In this document: one piece after another, positions 23,997 to 34,820 of the stretch | Position numbering within the stretch: position 1 is the stretch's first letter | Layout: each line of letters starts with the position of its first letter | Assembly (NCBI RefSeq): GCF_005405245.1 | Contig: NZ_BJDR01000001.1 | Span: 147,163 to 211,162, forward strand | DNA from: Enterococcus nangangensis | GTDB lineage: Bacteria > Bacillota > Bacilli > Lactobacillales > Enterococcaceae | Direction: 5' to 3' | DNA: 64,000 nt | Notes under the pieces: generated by a model | Seen by the model: the letters and a program-made list of their open reading frames with translations, nothing else | The model's database searches: none | Told to the model about the DNA's origin: nothing | Position numbers and translations under genes: made by a program

Positions 23997-24791
23997 ATGG
24001 CAGTAATTAGTATGAAACAATTGCTAGAAGCCGGCGTACACTTTGGTCACCAAACTCGTCGCTGGAATCCGAAGATGAAAAAATACATCTTCACAGAAAG
24101 AAACGGAATCTACATTATCGATTTACAAAAAACCGTTAAATTAGTAGATGCCGCTTATGACTACATGAAAGCTGTCGCTGAAGACGGCGGGATTGCTTTG
24201 TTTGTTGGAACTAAAAAACAAGCACAAGAAGCAATCAAAGATGAAGCTACTCGCTCTGGTCAATTTTACGTTAACCACCGTTGGTTAGGCGGAACTTTGA
24301 CTAACTGGGATACTATCCAAAAACGGATTGCTCGTTTGAAAAAAATCGTAGCAATGTCTGAAGATGGAACTTTTGATGTTCTTCCTAAAAAAGAAGTTGC
24401 TGGTTTAAATAAAGAACGTGAACGTTTAGAAAAATTCTTAGGCGGGATTGCTGAAATGCCACGGATTCCTGATGTAATGTACATCGTTGATCCTCGCAAA
24501 GAACGCATTGCGGTTCAAGAAGCTCATAAATTAAACATTCCAATCGTCGCTATGGTTGATACTAACTGCGATCCAGATGAAATCGATGTCGTTATTCCAT
24601 CTAACGATGACGCAATCCGCGCTGTGAAATTAATCACTGCGAAAATGGCTGACGCTTTTGTTGAAGGCCGTCAAGGTGAAGACAATGTCGTTGAAGAAAC
24701 TTTCGTTGCTGAAGTACCAGCTGCTGAAGCTGCTTCCATCGAAGAAATTGTTGATGTCGTTGAAGGCAACAACGAAGAATCTGCTGAATAA
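23997..24791 (+). CDS. rpsB: 30S ribosomal protein S2
   Basis: 264 residues from ATG 23997, eight bases after TTGGAGG; the longer frame from 23835 would begin inside the promoter. [26 protein letters not shown] is the standard S2 N-terminus and the acidic tail ([18 protein letters not shown]...) is common in lactic acid bacteria. S2 binds the 30S platform with S1-type functions in initiation. It is followed by a terminator-like hairpin before tsf, so tsf is probably made at a lower or adjustable level. Confidence 0.97.
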   Translation: MAVISMKQLLEAGVHFGHQTRRWNPKMKKYIFTERNGIYIIDLQKTVKLVDAAYDYMKAVAEDGGIALFVGTKKQAQEAIKDEATRSGQFYVNHRWLGGTLTNWDTIQKRIARLKKIVAMSEDGTFDVLPKKEVAGLNKERERLEKFLGGIAEMPRIPDVMYIVDPRKERIAVQEAHKLNIPIVAMVDTNCDPDEIDVVIPSNDDAIRAVKLITAKMADAFVEGRQGEDNVVEETFVAEVPAAEAASIEEIVDVVEGNNEESAE

Positions 24792-24805
24792 TTTTTGAAT
24801 TTGAG

Positions 24806-24859
24806 GCTGTCTCAAGGGCAAGGCTTTAAGCCGGCTTCGACCTTTGAGGCAGCTTTTTT
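24806..24859 (+). terminator. Terminator or attenuator between rpsB and tsf
   Basis: GCTGTCTCAAGG and CCTTTGAGGCAGC close a long stem with an inner AAGCCGGCTT hairpin and six T follow. No promoter is evident between it and tsf, so some readthrough is expected. Confidence 0.7.
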
Positions 24860-24897
24860 AAAACTAATTTTTCATTACCAAGGAGGAAAATAAATTC

Positions 24898-25782
24898 ATG
24901 GCAAATGTAACTGCTAAAATGGTTAAAGAATTACGAGATATGACAGGTGTCGGCATGATGGACGCTAAACGTGCTTTAGTGGAAGTTGAAGGCGATATTG
25001 AAAAAGCTGTTGATTTATTAAGAGAAAAAGGGATGGCTAAAGCAGCTAAAAAATCTGACCGGATTGCCGCTGAAGGTTTAGCAGCAACTTTTGTTAACGG
25101 CAATGTAGCATCCATCGTTGAAGTTAACTCTGAAACAGACTTCGTGGCTAAAAACGAAATGTTCCAAAACTTAGTGAAAGAAATCGCTGAATTAGTAGCC
25201 AACGAAAAACCTGCTGATGTAGCAGCTGCTTTACAATTAACGACTCCTAAAGGCAATACTTTAGAAGCTGAATTAGTTGAAGCAACACAAGTGATCGGTG
25301 AAAAAATTAGCTTCCGTCGTTTCGAAGTCGTGGAAAAAGGCGACAACGATGCTTTTGGTGCTTACCTCCACATGGGCGGACGGATTGCTGTCTTAACTGT
25401 GCTTGAAGGTACTACTGATGACGCTGCTGCTAAAGACGTTGCGATGCATGTAGCAGCTATCAATCCTCGTTACGTCAATGAATCTCAAATTTCACAAGAA
25501 GAATTAGACCACGAAAAAGCTGTTTTAACGGAACAAGCTTTAAACGAAGGCAAACCTGCTAAAATCGTTGAAAAAATGGTGGAAGGCCGCTTACACAAAT
25601 TCAAAGCTGAAATTTGCTTAGTTGACCAACCATTCGTTAAAGATCCTGACCAAACTGTTGCGCAATTTGTCGCTTCAAAAGGCGCTACAGTGAAGAGCTT
25701 CATCCGCTTTGAAGTGGGCGAAGGTATCGAAAAACGCGAAGATAACTTTGTTGAAGAAGTTATGAACCAAGTTAAAAAATAA
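24898..25782 (+). CDS. tsf: Elongation factor Ts
   Basis: 294 residues. [24 protein letters not shown] is the EF-Ts N-terminal UBA-like helix pair, then [15 protein letters not shown] begins the core domain and HMGGRIAVL marks the second subdomain. It exchanges GDP for GTP on EF-Tu. AAGGAGG precedes ATG 24898. It is tied to rpsB as in most bacteria, separated from it by a terminator-like hairpin. Confidence 0.97.
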   Translation: MANVTAKMVKELRDMTGVGMMDAKRALVEVEGDIEKAVDLLREKGMAKAAKKSDRIAAEGLAATFVNGNVASIVEVNSETDFVAKNEMFQNLVKEIAELVANEKPADVAAALQLTTPKGNTLEAELVEATQVIGEKISFRRFEVVEKGDNDAFGAYLHMGGRIAVLTVLEGTTDDAAAKDVAMHVAAINPRYVNESQISQEELDHEKAVLTEQALNEGKPAKIVEKMVEGRLHKFKAEICLVDQPFVKDPDQTVAQFVASKGATVKSFIRFEVGEGIEKREDNFVEEVMNQVKK

Positions 25783-25798
25783 TGTTGACTAAAAAATT

Positions 25799-25824
25799 GG
25801 GAACGCTCCGGCGCTCCCTTTTTT
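25799..25824 (+). terminator. Terminator of rpsB-tsf
   Basis: GGGAACGC and GCGCTCCC pair around TCCG and are followed by six T. Confidence 0.8.
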
Positions 25825-25866
25825 AGAAAAACGGTTCCAAAAAGTAGCGCGTTTCAAATAGCTTTG

Positions 25867-25875
25867 TGCTACAAT
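25867..25875 (+). promoter_or_regulatory. Extended -10 promoter of pyrH-frr
   Basis: TGCTACAAT (TGn plus TACAAT) lies 24 bases before the start codon; no strong -35 is visible. Confidence 0.55.
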
Positions 25876-25899
25876 AAAGGTAGATTATGGAGGATCATC

Positions 25900-26622
25900 A
25901 TGTTAAAGCCTAAATATCAACGAATTGTTTTAAAATTAAGTGGCGAAGCCTTAGCCGGTAAAGACGGTTTTGGGATTAACCCACCAGTCATTAAAGAAAT
26001 TATCCAAGAAATCAAAGAAGTTCACCAGTTAGGTGTAGAGATTGCCATCGTCGTAGGTGGCGGCAATATTTGGCGCGGTACAATCGGTGAACAAATGGGA
26101 ATGGAAAGAGCGCAAGCTGATTACATGGGGATGCTGGCCACCGTCATGAATGCTTTAGCTTTGCAAGATACCTTAGAAAACGTGGGCGTGCCAACGCGGG
26201 TGCAAACTTCCATCGAAATGCGCCAAATTGCTGAGCCTTACATTCGCCGTCGGGCGATTCGTCATTTAGAAAAAGGACGGATTGTGATTTTTGCTGGTGG
26301 AACAGGGAATCCTTACTTCTCAACGGATACGACTTCTGCTTTGCGGGCTGCCGAAATTGATGCAGATGTCATTTTAATGGCGAAAAATAATGTAGATGGC
26401 GTTTACTCTGCTGATCCGAAAGTAGACAAAACCGCTACTAAATTTGCTGAATTAACCCACATGGAAATTATTTCTAAAGGATTGCACGTGATGGATTCTA
26501 CCGCCAGCAGTCTTTCGATGGATAATGATATTCCATTGGTCGTCTTTAACATTAATGAACCTGGTAACATCCGACGGGCCGTTCTCGGCGAAAATATCGG
26601 TACAACTGTTAGGGGGAAATAA
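25900..26622 (+). CDS. pyrH: UMP kinase
   Basis: 240 residues from ATG 25900 (GGAGG seven bases upstream). KLSGEALAG near 12, [10 protein letters not shown] near 52, and [11 protein letters not shown] near 100 are the amino acid kinase-fold motifs of bacterial UMP kinase. It makes UDP from UMP for nucleotide and envelope sugar synthesis, with GTP and UTP as effectors in the family. It is one base away from frr, giving translational coupling. Confidence 0.96.
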   Translation: MLKPKYQRIVLKLSGEALAGKDGFGINPPVIKEIIQEIKEVHQLGVEIAIVVGGGNIWRGTIGEQMGMERAQADYMGMLATVMNALALQDTLENVGVPTRVQTSIEMRQIAEPYIRRRAIRHLEKGRIVIFAGGTGNPYFSTDTTSALRAAEIDADVILMAKNNVDGVYSADPKVDKTATKFAELTHMEIISKGLHVMDSTASSLSMDNDIPLVVFNINEPGNIRRAVLGENIGTTVRGK

Positions 26623-26623
26623 A

Positions 26624-27178
26624 ATGGCTGATTTGAAACAAGCAACCAAAGAAAAAATGAAAAAAGCAGAAGAAAGTTTGCAACGGGAATTTGGGCAAGT
26701 GCGGGCTGGACGAGCTAACGCTTCCTTGCTTGACCGGATTAGCGTCAACTATTACGGCGCACCAACTCCTTTAAACCAAATGGCTTCCATCAATATTCCA
26801 GAAGCACGGGTCTTAATGATTACGCCGTTTGATAAATCTATTTTGCAAGATGTAGAAAAAGCGATTTTAGCTTCTGATTTAGGCATTTCGCCAGCGAATG
26901 ATGGTAATGTGATTCGTTTGGTGATTCCGCAATTAACGGAAGATCGGCGGAAGGAATTAGCTAAAGAAGTGAAAAAATTAGCCGAAAATGCTAAAATTGC
27001 CGTGCGCAATATTCGTCGTGATGCCATGGACGAAATTAAGAGCCAAAAAAATAGCAATCAACTTACCGAAGATGATCAACGTGACTTGGAAAAAGAAATC
27101 CAAAACGTTACGGATCAAAGTATCAAAAATATCGATAACTTGACTGCTGAAAAAGAAAAAGAATTATTAGAAGTTTAA
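26624..27178 (+). CDS. frr: Ribosome recycling factor
   Basis: 184 residues, one less than Escherichia. [20 protein letters not shown] begins the three-helix bundle; [32 protein letters not shown] is central and conserved, ending in a helical tail. RRF splits post-termination ribosomes with EF-G. ATG 26624 follows the pyrH stop by one base with AGGGGG upstream. A strong terminator follows. Confidence 0.97.
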   Translation: MADLKQATKEKMKKAEESLQREFGQVRAGRANASLLDRISVNYYGAPTPLNQMASINIPEARVLMITPFDKSILQDVEKAILASDLGISPANDGNVIRLVIPQLTEDRRKELAKEVKKLAENAKIAVRNIRRDAMDEIKSQKNSNQLTEDDQRDLEKEIQNVTDQSIKNIDNLTAEKEKELLEV

Positions 27179-27191
27179 GCAGACAGACAAG

Positions 27192-27223
27192 AGCGAGCCA
27201 AGTCATTGGTTCGCTTTTTTTAA
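27192..27223 (+). terminator. Terminator of pyrH-frr
   Basis: AGCGAGCCAA pairs with TTGGTTCGCT around four bases, followed by seven T. Confidence 0.85.
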
Positions 27224-27322
27224 TAGTCTGTTCTTTTCTACAAGATAATTTCCAAAGAAAATTTAAAAATCGCGTGGGATTAGGAAAAAAGATTGATTTT
27301 CATAGGTTTTTGCGTTAGTAAT

Positions 27323-27331
27323 TGTTATAAT
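27323..27331 (+). promoter_or_regulatory. Extended -10 promoter of uppS-cdsA-rseP
   Basis: TGTTATAAT gives a TGn extension and a perfect TATAAT, 38 bases before the uppS start. Confidence 0.6.
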
Positions 27332-27368
27332 GTTAAAGAATCATTTTAAAAGATGAGGGGGAACGTTT

Positions 27369-28163
27369 ATGTTTCGTTTTTTCCCACAAAAGGAAAAATA
27401 CCAAAGAAGCACCACATTTAATTTCAATCCGCAAGGACCAATTCCACAACACGTCGCTATCATTATGGATGGTAACGGACGCTGGGCCCAAAATCGCCGC
27501 TTGCCTCGGGTTGCTGGGCACAAAGAAGGCATGAATAATGTTAAAAAAATTACTAAACAAGCTAGTCGGTTAGGAATTAAAGTATTAACGTTGTATGCTT
27601 TTTCCACGGAAAATTGGAAGCGACCTACTGACGAAGTAAACTTTTTAATGCAGCTGCCGGTGGATTTTTTTGATACCTTTGTGCCGGAACTGATTGCCGA
27701 AAATGTCAAAGTGAGTGTCATGGGAGGTATCGAATTTTTACCGGACCACACGCAAAAAGCCGTCTATGATGCCATGGAGCAAACGAAAGACAATACTGGC
27801 ATGGTCTTGAACTTTGCTTTGAATTATGGCAGTCGCGCCGAAGTGTTGGCGGCCGTGAAAAGTGTAGCTACTAAAGTGCAAGCCGGGGACGTAACCGTGG
27901 CTGAAATTGATGACGACTTATTTAGCAATGAGCTCATGACGGGCTTTTTAGCGCCTGAGTTGCGGGATCCAGAACTTTTGATTCGCACTAGTGGCGAAGA
28001 ACGTATCAGTAATTTTCTGCTGTGGCAAATTGCTTACAGCGAATTACATTTTTCCCCAGCTTTTTGGCCGGACTTTGATGAAGACCATTTATTAGCAGCA
28101 CTAGGTGACTTTCAGCAACGAAATCGTCGCTTCGGTGGTTTGAATAAGGAGGAAACAAAATGA
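27369..28163 (+). CDS. uppS: Isoprenyl transferase (undecaprenyl diphosphate synthase)
   Basis: 264 residues. HVAIIMDGNGRWAQNRRLPRVAGHKEG near 30-56 holds the catalytic Asp and diphosphate loop; YAFSTENWKRP and RTSGEERISNFLLWQIAYSE are the other conserved regions of cis-prenyltransferases. It makes the C55 lipid carrier for peptidoglycan and wall polymers. GGGGG lies before ATG 27369. Overlaps cdsA by four bases (ATGA), so the pair is coupled. Confidence 0.96.
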   Translation: MFRFFPQKEKYQRSTTFNFNPQGPIPQHVAIIMDGNGRWAQNRRLPRVAGHKEGMNNVKKITKQASRLGIKVLTLYAFSTENWKRPTDEVNFLMQLPVDFFDTFVPELIAENVKVSVMGGIEFLPDHTQKAVYDAMEQTKDNTGMVLNFALNYGSRAEVLAAVKSVATKVQAGDVTVAEIDDDLFSNELMTGFLAPELRDPELLIRTSGEERISNFLLWQIAYSELHFSPAFWPDFDEDHLLAALGDFQQRNRRFGGLNKEETK

Positions 28164-28960
28164 GACAACGAGTTATCACTGCCGTTATTGCCCTAATTGT
28201 TTTTATCCCCATCATCGTTTATGGGGGCTTAGCCGTTGAGTTAGCCGGGGGTGTCCTGGCAGTAATTGGCTTATACGAATTATTTAAAATGAAAGGTTTA
28301 ACCTTACTGAGCTTTGAAGGTGTTGTCAGTGTTTTAGGTACACTGGTCTTGGTTTTACCTTTAGAAAATTGGTTTTTCTTTTTACCGCAAGAAACGAATC
28401 ACTTTACGCTGTTTTATTTTTTTGTGATGGTTCTTTTAGCCGCGCAGGTCGTGTCTAAAAATACGTATACGATTGACGAAGCAGCTTTTCCAGTAATTGC
28501 TAGTCTTTATGTAGGCATGGGCTTTCAAATGTTTGTCGCTGCCCGTAATCAAAGTTTAGTGGTGTTACTCTTTGCTTTGTTTATTGTTTGGGCGACAGAT
28601 ATTGGCGCTTATATGTTTGGTCGGCAATTTGGTAAAAATAAATTATGGCCGGAAATTTCTCCCAATAAAACGATTGAAGGTTCTCTTGGCGGTTTGCTTT
28701 CGGCTGTGGTGGTGGCCGCAATCTTCTTACTACTTTATCCAGGTGCTAAATATTTCGGCGTTTCCACGGGGCTTTTATTAGTCTATACGATGTTCTTTTC
28801 AGCCGCCGGGCAGTTTGGCGACTTAGTGGAGTCGGCTATTAAAAGACATTATGATGTGAAAGACTCTGGTAATATTTTGCCTGGTCATGGTGGAATCTTG
28901 GATCGTTTTGACTCCATGTTGTTTGTCTTTCCTTTAATGCACTTATTTGGTCTTTTTTAG
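28160..28960 (+). CDS. cdsA: Phosphatidate cytidylyltransferase
   Basis: 266 residues with about seven or eight membrane helices. The family signature is complete near the C-terminus: SAIKRHYDVKDSGNILPGHG, followed by GILDRFDSM. It forms CDP-diacylglycerol from phosphatidate, the branch point for phosphatidylglycerol and cardiolipin. Its start overlaps the uppS stop and GGAGG lies inside uppS. rseP follows 21 bases later, the common uppS-cdsA-rseP order. Confidence 0.96.
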   Translation: MRQRVITAVIALIVFIPIIVYGGLAVELAGGVLAVIGLYELFKMKGLTLLSFEGVVSVLGTLVLVLPLENWFFFLPQETNHFTLFYFFVMVLLAAQVVSKNTYTIDEAAFPVIASLYVGMGFQMFVAARNQSLVVLLFALFIVWATDIGAYMFGRQFGKNKLWPEISPNKTIEGSLGGLLSAVVVAAIFLLLYPGAKYFGVSTGLLLVYTMFFSAAGQFGDLVESAIKRHYDVKDSGNILPGHGGILDRFDSMLFVFPLMHLFGLF

Positions 28961-28981
28961 ATTTAAAAGAGGAGGGTTTCC

Positions 28982-30259
28982 ATGAACTTAGCAACAACGA
29001 TTATTACTTTTTTATTTGTTTTCGGTGGCATTGTCTGGTTCCATGAGTTTGGCCATTACTTTTTTGCTAAACGGGCGGGTATTTTAGTACGGGAATTCTC
29101 CATTGGTATGGGTCCAAAAATTTTTTCGCGGCAAAAAAATGGCACCGCCTATACGTTGCGTTGGCTTCCTTTAGGCGGCTACGTCCGGATGGCTGGCTGG
29201 GGTGAAGATGAAAATTCTTTACAACCAGGGCAACCGGTGGGTCTCGTTTTAAATGATGCTGGAAAAGTCGCGCAAATTAATACTTCCAGTAAAATACAAT
29301 TGCCTAATGCTTTACCTGTAGAAGTGACCCATAGCGATTTAGAAAAAGCTTTGACCATTAGTGGCTACGTGGCAGGTCTTGGCGGAAACGTTCAGACGTA
29401 TTCTTTAGAGCATGACGCGACAATTATTGAAGAAGATGGTACGGAGATTCGCATTGCACCTATCGACGTACAAATGCAAAGTGCCAAAGTGTGGCAGCGT
29501 ATCCTAGTGAACTTTGCCGGACCTTTAAATAATTTTATCTTATCACTGGTTTTGTTTATTCTCCTGGTCTTTATGCAAGGTGGTGTGCAATATACTAATA
29601 CCAATACCATTGGTGAAGTAGTTGCCGATTCCCCGGCTGCTGTCGCTGGTTTAAAAAGCGGTGATGCAGTATTAAGTGTCGATGGTGAGAAAATTTCTTC
29701 TTGGCCGGACTTAACGACAATTGTTGCTAAGAGTCCTGAAAAAGCGTTGGAACTTGAAGTGAAACGGGAAAATGAAGAGTTAGCCATCACGTTAACCCCC
29801 AAAGCGGTAGAGAGCAATGGAACTACCGTGGGACAAATGGGAGTGTATGCCCCTTTAAAGACCGATTTAGCTTCTAAAATAATCGGCGGTTTTCAATTGT
29901 TCGCCGATAATTCTTTGGCTATCTTTAAAGCACTAGGGTCACTTTTCACCAGCTTTAGCTTAGATAAACTGGGAGGGCCGGTGATGATGTTCCAATACTC
30001 GCAAGAAGCGGCCCAAAGTGGTTTGCGGACAGTGCTAGCTTTAATGGCGATTTTAAGTGTCAACTTAGGGATTATGAATCTTTTGCCGATTCCAGCACTA
30101 GATGGTGGTAAGATTGTCTTAAATATTTTAGAGGGTGTCCGGGGGAAACCCATCAGCCAAGAAAAAGAAGGTTTAGTCACCTTAATCGGTTTTGTCTTCT
30201 TGTTTGGCTTAATGATTTTAGTCACTTGGAATGATATCGCTCGCTATTTCTTCCAGTAG
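28982..30259 (+). CDS. rseP: Site-2 membrane metalloprotease RseP/Eep
   Basis: 425 residues. HEFGH at 21-25 is the zinc motif in the first membrane helix, a PDZ domain follows near 205-275 (GEVVADSPAAVAGLKSGDAV), and NLLPIPALDGGK in the last third supplies the third ligand. The family cleaves membrane-spanning anti-sigma factors and signal peptides; in enterococci the orthologue Eep processes pheromone precursors and RsiV. The proS gene that often follows it in Enterococcus is not present before polC. Confidence 0.94.
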   Translation: MNLATTIITFLFVFGGIVWFHEFGHYFFAKRAGILVREFSIGMGPKIFSRQKNGTAYTLRWLPLGGYVRMAGWGEDENSLQPGQPVGLVLNDAGKVAQINTSSKIQLPNALPVEVTHSDLEKALTISGYVAGLGGNVQTYSLEHDATIIEEDGTEIRIAPIDVQMQSAKVWQRILVNFAGPLNNFILSLVLFILLVFMQGGVQYTNTNTIGEVVADSPAAVAGLKSGDAVLSVDGEKISSWPDLTTIVAKSPEKALELEVKRENEELAITLTPKAVESNGTTVGQMGVYAPLKTDLASKIIGGFQLFADNSLAIFKALGSLFTSFSLDKLGGPVMMFQYSQEAAQSGLRTVLALMAILSVNLGIMNLLPIPALDGGKIVLNILEGVRGKPISQEKEGLVTLIGFVFLFGLMILVTWNDIARYFFQ

Positions 30260-30265
30260 CGGTCG

Positions 30266-30293
30266 TTGAAAAAGTTTTTAAAAAAGGTATACT
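30266..30293 (+). promoter_or_regulatory. polC: polC promoter
   Basis: TTGAAA (30266-30271), 16 bases, TATACT (30288-30293). Confidence 0.6.
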
Positions 30294-30305
30294 AAAGATA
30301 TTCTT

Positions 30306-30341
30306 AGAAACTGTGACTGTGTCTGGGTCGCAGTTTCTTTT
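30306..30341 (+). terminator. Hairpin in the polC leader, terminator or attenuator
   Basis: AGAAACTGTGAC pairs with GTCGCAGTTTCT (one G-U) and is followed by a short T-run (TTTAT). It lies directly after the polC promoter, so it would act on polC transcripts as well as on readthrough from rseP. Confidence 0.6.
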
Positions 30342-30362
30342 ATGAAGTGAAGGAGGCTGAAG

Positions 30363-33300
30363 ATGGAGTTATCACCAGAAGAACTCTTTAACAAATTAGC
30401 TACACAAATCGAATTTATTATTCCCGAAAACCAAGTAGCATTCGTTAAAGGCGCCGCCATTGAAAAAGTACTTGTGCATAAAAAGAGCCGCCAATACGAA
30501 TTTTTTATACGCTTTCCACAAATTTTACCCGTGACTCTTTACCAGAGTTTTTACCAACAATTGCAATATGGTTTCAGTAAAATTGCCGAAGTGCGCTTAA
30601 ACATTAAGGCTGCCGATAATCGTTTTGCGCAAGATTTATTGAGTGATTATTGGTTAGTGGCCATTCAAGGTGAAGCGTGTAATACGCCCATTATTCGGGA
30701 GACGTTAAAAAATGCTACGCCTATGCTGAGTGACAATAAAATTCGTTTGGCCATTGATAATGGGGGCATGCTCCCTTACTTAAAAGATCAATATTTGCCC
30801 GTGATTGAAGCTCACTATCAGCGTTTTGGTTTTCCTAAATTTACGATTGAGCCCCATTTAGATGAAGAGCAAGCCGAACGAGTCTTAGCACTTTTTGAAG
30901 AACAAAAGCAAGAGCGGGAGCAACAAATTCAAAATGATGCCCAAGCGATGTTTGAAATTCATCAGCAAAAGAAAAAGGAAAAAGCGGAACAAGAAACAGT
31001 GGAAGTCCATCAAGGACCGATTCAATTAGGACGGAATATTCCGCAAGATGAAGAAATCACTAGCATGGCAGATATTCTTGAAGAAGAGCGTCGCGTCACC
31101 ATTGAAGGTTTAGTTTTTGATAAGGAAATTCGCGAGTTGCGTTCTAAACGGAAAATTTTAATTTTAAAAATGACGGACTATACTTCTTCTTTTGCGGTGA
31201 AGAAATTTTCCAACGGTGAAAAAGACGAAGCACTGTTTGAAGCCATTAAACCTAACTCTTGGTTACGTGTCCGCGGTTCGGTACAAGAAGATACCTTCAT
31301 GCGGGACCTCGTCATGAATGCCCAAGACTTGGCAGAAGTCAAACATGCTGAACGCCTTGATACTTATCCTGGCGACAAACGGGTGGAACTCCACGTCCAT
31401 TCCAATATGTCACAGATGGATGCCACCAACTCCATTACTGATTTTGTCGTGCAAGCAAAAAAATGGGGGCAAGAAGCCATCGCCATTACGGATCATGGCG
31501 GCGCCCAGTCTTTCCCGGAAGCGTATCAAGCTGGCCAAAAAAATGGTGTAAAAATTTTATACGGAGTGGAAGCAAACTTGGTAGATGATGGGGTGCCGAT
31601 TGCTTATAACTTGCAAGATGTCGTTTTAAGTGACGCGGAATATGTGGTTTTCGACGTGGAAACCACAGGACTTTCAGCCGTTTACGACACTATTATTGAA
31701 TTAGCCGCGGTGAAGATGCATAAAGGGAATGTCATTGGAGAGTTTGAGGAGTTTATTGACCCTGGTCATCCTTTATCTAAGACAACAGTAGAGTTAACAG
31801 GCATTACTGATGAAATGGTTCGCGGTTCAAAATCAGAAGAAGAAGTCTTGCGTCGTTTTAAAGAATTTTCCAAAGGGACGATTCTCGTTGCCCACAACGC
31901 GACTTTTGATATGGGCTTTTTGAATACGTCTTATGGCCGGCACGGTATTGCCGAAGCAGACAATCCAGTAGTGGATACGTTGGAGCTTTCCCGCTTCTTA
32001 CATCCTCAATTAAAGAGCCACCGCCTCAACGTTTTAGCTAAAAAGTACGGCGTGAACTTGGAACAACATCACCGCGCCGTTTTCGACTCAGAAACCACCG
32101 GCCATTTAGCTTGGCTTTTCTTGAAAGAAGCCGCCGAAGAGCATGGCATTTTAAATCATTTGCATCTTAATGATTATATTGGGCAAGGGGATGCTTATAA
32201 ACGAGCGCGACCTTTCCATGCGATTATTTTAGCGCAAACGCAAGCCGGCTTGAAAAATTTATTTAAGTTAATTTCCGAATCCAACGTTCATTATTTTTAT
32301 CGCGTGCCCCGCATTCCCCGTTCTTTATTAGCGGAGCATCGGGAAGGCTTATTGGTGGGTTCGGCTTGTAGTAACGGTGAAATTTTTGAAGCCATGATGC
32401 AAAAAGGGAAAGAAGAAGCTGCCAATCGCGCTAAATTTTATGATTATCTTGAAATTCAACCGAAAGCTGCCTATGCACCTTTAATTGAACAAGAATTAGT
32501 CAAAAATGAAGCAGACTTAGAAGAAATTATTAAAAACATGATTGCCATCGGGGAAGATTTAGACAAACCAGTTTGTGTCACCGGAGACGTCCATTACTTG
32601 AATCCTGAAGATGGCATCTATCGCAAAATTTTAATTAGTTCCATGGGGGGAGCGAATCCTTTAAACCGTCACTCCTTACCAGAAGTTTATTTTAAATCTA
32701 CTTCCGAATTAATGGCGGAGTTTGCCTTTTTAGATGAAGCGACCCGTAAAAAAGTCATTGTAGATAATCCCCGTTTAGTCGCCAGTTGGATTGATGAGAT
32801 TACGCCAGTGAAACATGAGCTCTATACGCCAAAAATTCCCGGTTCAGAAGAAGAAATTTCTAATTTAAGTTATACGCGGGCGCGGGAGCTTTATGGCGAT
32901 CCTTTACCAGAGATTGTAGAAGCGCGTTTGAAACGAGAATTAACGAGTATTATTGGCAATGGTTTCTCGGTGATTTACTTGATCGCCCAAAAATTAGTGC
33001 ACAAGTCTTTGCGGGATGGTTATTTAGTTGGTTCTCGGGGGTCTGTAGGTTCTAGCTTTGTCGCCACCATGTCAGGGATTACCGAGGTGAATCCTTTGCC
33101 GCCGCATTATCATTGTGTCCAGTGTCAATACTCAGAGTTTTATGAAGATGGTTCTTACGGTTCTGGTTTTGATATGCCAGAAAAAGCTTGTCCAAAATGT
33201 GGGGCTCGTCTTTTTAAAGACGGCCACGATATTCCTTTTGAAACTTTCTTAGGCTTCCATGGAGATAAAGTTCCTGATATTGATTTAAACTTTTCCGGTG

Positions 33301-34703
33301 ATTACCAACCAGAAGCCCATAACTACACCAAAGTTTTGTTTGGTGAAGATTATGTTTATCGGGCAGGAACCATTGGTACAGTAGCGGATAAGACCGCTTA
33401 TGGGTACGTGAAAGCCTACGAACGGGATCATAATTTACAATTCCGGAGCGCGGAAATTGATCGTTTAGCCAAAGGGGCCACCGGCGTAAAACGCACCACG
33501 GGTCAGCACCCGGGGGGGATTATCGTTATTCCGGATTACATGGATGTCTATGACTTTTCCCCGATTCAATATCCTGCTGATGATCAAAATGCCGAATGGC
33601 GCACCACCCACTTTGACTTCCACTCGATTCACGATAATATTTTAAAACTAGATATCCTAGGGCACGATGATCCTACTGTTATTCGGATGCTGCAAGATTT
33701 ATCAGGGATTGATCCCAAAACAATTCCCACCGATGATGCGGAAGTGATGCGGATTTTTGCTGGCCCTGAAGTGTTAGGGGTCAATGAAGAGCAAATTTAT
33801 TCACGGACCGGGACTTTAGGGATTCCCGAATTTGGGACGCGTTTTGTGCGGGGGATGTTGGAAGAAACTCATCCGTCGACTTTTGCCGAATTACTACAAA
33901 TTTCCGGACTGTCTCATGGTACCGATGTTTGGTTAGGCAATGCTGAAGAATTAATTCGTAAAGGGGAAACCACCCTAGCGGATTGTATCGGTTGTCGGGA
34001 CGACATTATGGTTTATTTGATGCATGCCGGTCTTGATAATGGGATGGCCTTTAAAATTATGGAATCGGTGCGTAAAGGGAAAGGAATTCCTGATGATTGG
34101 CAAGAAGAAATGCGCAAGCACAACGTACCAGAATGGTATATTGAGTCTTGTTTAAAGATTAAATATATGTTCCCAAAAGCCCATGCGGCTGCTTACGTTT
34201 TAATGGCGTTACGAGTGGCTTACTTTAAAGTGTATTATCCTATTTTGTATTACTGTGCTTACTTTTCCGTGAGAGCCGATGACTTTGATTTAGTTTCCAT
34301 GTGCAAAGGCAAAGAAGCCGTCAAAGAAAAAATGAAAGAAATCAATGACAAAGGTTTAGAAGCCTCCACCAAAGAAAAGAATCTCTTGACGGTTTTAGAA
34401 TTATGTAACGAAATGTTAGAACGCGGTTTTGAATTTGGGATGATTGATTTATATAAGTCTGATGCTCAAAATTTTGTGATTGAAGGCAATAAATTAATCG
34501 CGCCATTCCGGGCAGTCCCTTCTTTAGGAGCCAACGTCGCGAAACAAATTTGCGAATCCCGCAAAGACGGTCCTTTCTTATCTAAAGAAGACTTAGCGAC
34601 CCGGGGGAAAGTTTCTAAAACATTGATTGATTACATGAATGAGCAAGGTGTCTTAAAAGATTTACCAGATGAAAACCAGTTATCCTTGTTTGATATGCTC
34701 TAA
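30363..34703 (+). CDS. polC: DNA polymerase III PolC-type alpha subunit
   Basis: 1446 residues, the standard length for Gram-positive PolC. Order: N-terminal domains, OB fold near 235-320, PHP domain starting with [15 protein letters not shown] near 342, an inserted DnaQ-type 3'-5' exonuclease near 425-590 ([20 protein letters not shown], then [11 protein letters not shown]), a zinc-ribbon-like stretch (CVQCQ ... CPKCGA) near 920-960, and the C-family polymerase core with [12 protein letters not shown] near 977. It is the main replicase with built-in proofreading. Own promoter and leader hairpin upstream; AAGGAGG precedes ATG 30363. Confidence 0.97.
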   Translation: MELSPEELFNKLATQIEFIIPENQVAFVKGAAIEKVLVHKKSRQYEFFIRFPQILPVTLYQSFYQQLQYGFSKIAEVRLNIKAADNRFAQDLLSDYWLVAIQGEACNTPIIRETLKNATPMLSDNKIRLAIDNGGMLPYLKDQYLPVIEAHYQRFGFPKFTIEPHLDEEQAERVLALFEEQKQEREQQIQNDAQAMFEIHQQKKKEKAEQETVEVHQGPIQLGRNIPQDEEITSMADILEEERRVTIEGLVFDKEIRELRSKRKILILKMTDYTSSFAVKKFSNGEKDEALFEAIKPNSWLRVRGSVQEDTFMRDLVMNAQDLAEVKHAERLDTYPGDKRVELHVHSNMSQMDATNSITDFVVQAKKWGQEAIAITDHGGAQSFPEAYQAGQKNGVKILYGVEANLVDDGVPIAYNLQDVVLSDAEYVVFDVETTGLSAVYDTIIELAAVKMHKGNVIGEFEEFIDPGHPLSKTTVELTGITDEMVRGSKSEEEVLRRFKEFSKGTILVAHNATFDMGFLNTSYGRHGIAEADNPVVDTLELSRFLHPQLKSHRLNVLAKKYGVNLEQHHRAVFDSETTGHLAWLFLKEAAEEHGILNHLHLNDYIGQGDAYKRARPFHAIILAQTQAGLKNLFKLISESNVHYFYRVPRIPRSLLAEHREGLLVGSACSNGEIFEAMMQKGKEEAANRAKFYDYLEIQPKAAYAPLIEQELVKNEADLEEIIKNMIAIGEDLDKPVCVTGDVHYLNPEDGIYRKILISSMGGANPLNRHSLPEVYFKSTSELMAEFAFLDEATRKKVIVDNPRLVASWIDEITPVKHELYTPKIPGSEEEISNLSYTRARELYGDPLPEIVEARLKRELTSIIGNGFSVIYLIAQKLVHKSLRDGYLVGSRGSVGSSFVATMSGITEVNPLPPHYHCVQCQYSEFYEDGSYGSGFDMPEKACPKCGARLFKDGHDIPFETFLGFHGDKVPDIDLNFSGDYQPEAHNYTKVLFGEDYVYRAGTIGTVADKTAYGYVKAYERDHNLQFRSAEIDRLAKGATGVKRTTGQHPGGIIVIPDYMDVYDFSPIQYPADDQNAEWRTTHFDFHSIHDNILKLDILGHDDPTVIRMLQDLSGIDPKTIPTDDAEVMRIFAGPEVLGVNEEQIYSRTGTLGIPEFGTRFVRGMLEETHPSTFAELLQISGLSHGTDVWLGNAEELIRKGETTLADCIGCRDDIMVYLMHAGLDNGMAFKIMESVRKGKGIPDDWQEEMRKHNVPEWYIESCLKIKYMFPKAHAAAYVLMALRVAYFKVYYPILYYCAYFSVRADDFDLVSMCKGKEAVKEKMKEINDKGLEASTKEKNLLTVLELCNEMLERGFEFGMIDLYKSDAQNFVIEGNKLIAPFRAVPSLGANVAKQICESRKDGPFLSKEDLATRGKVSKTLIDYMNEQGVLKDLPDENQLSLFDML

Positions 34704-34706
34704 GCC

Positions 34707-34735
34707 TTGTAGTTTCAAGGAATTTATGCTATCAT
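34707..34735 (+). promoter_or_regulatory. Promoter of the rimP-nusA-infB operon
   Basis: TTGTAG (34707-34712), 17 bases, TATCAT (34730-34735) with a TGC extension before the -10. Confidence 0.6.
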
Positions 34736-34759
34736 GTGAAAAGAATGATACTGTTGGGG

Positions 34760-34788
34760 GAGTGAGCAAATATTTGCTCACTCTTTTT
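34760..34788 (+). terminator. Terminator/attenuator in the rimP-nusA leader
   Basis: GAGTGAGCAAATATTTGCTCACTC is a perfect palindrome followed by TTTTT. It lies about 25 bases after the proposed -10 box and before the first gene, so it can either end polC transcripts or attenuate the nusA operon. Confidence 0.8.
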
Positions 34789-34820
34789 AATGGAAAATAA
34801 ATCATAAAGGGGGGACATCC

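Noticed and set aside
26525..26623. N-terminal extension of frr into pyrH
   Set aside because: It lies wholly in pyrH in another frame; RRF has its usual length from 26624.
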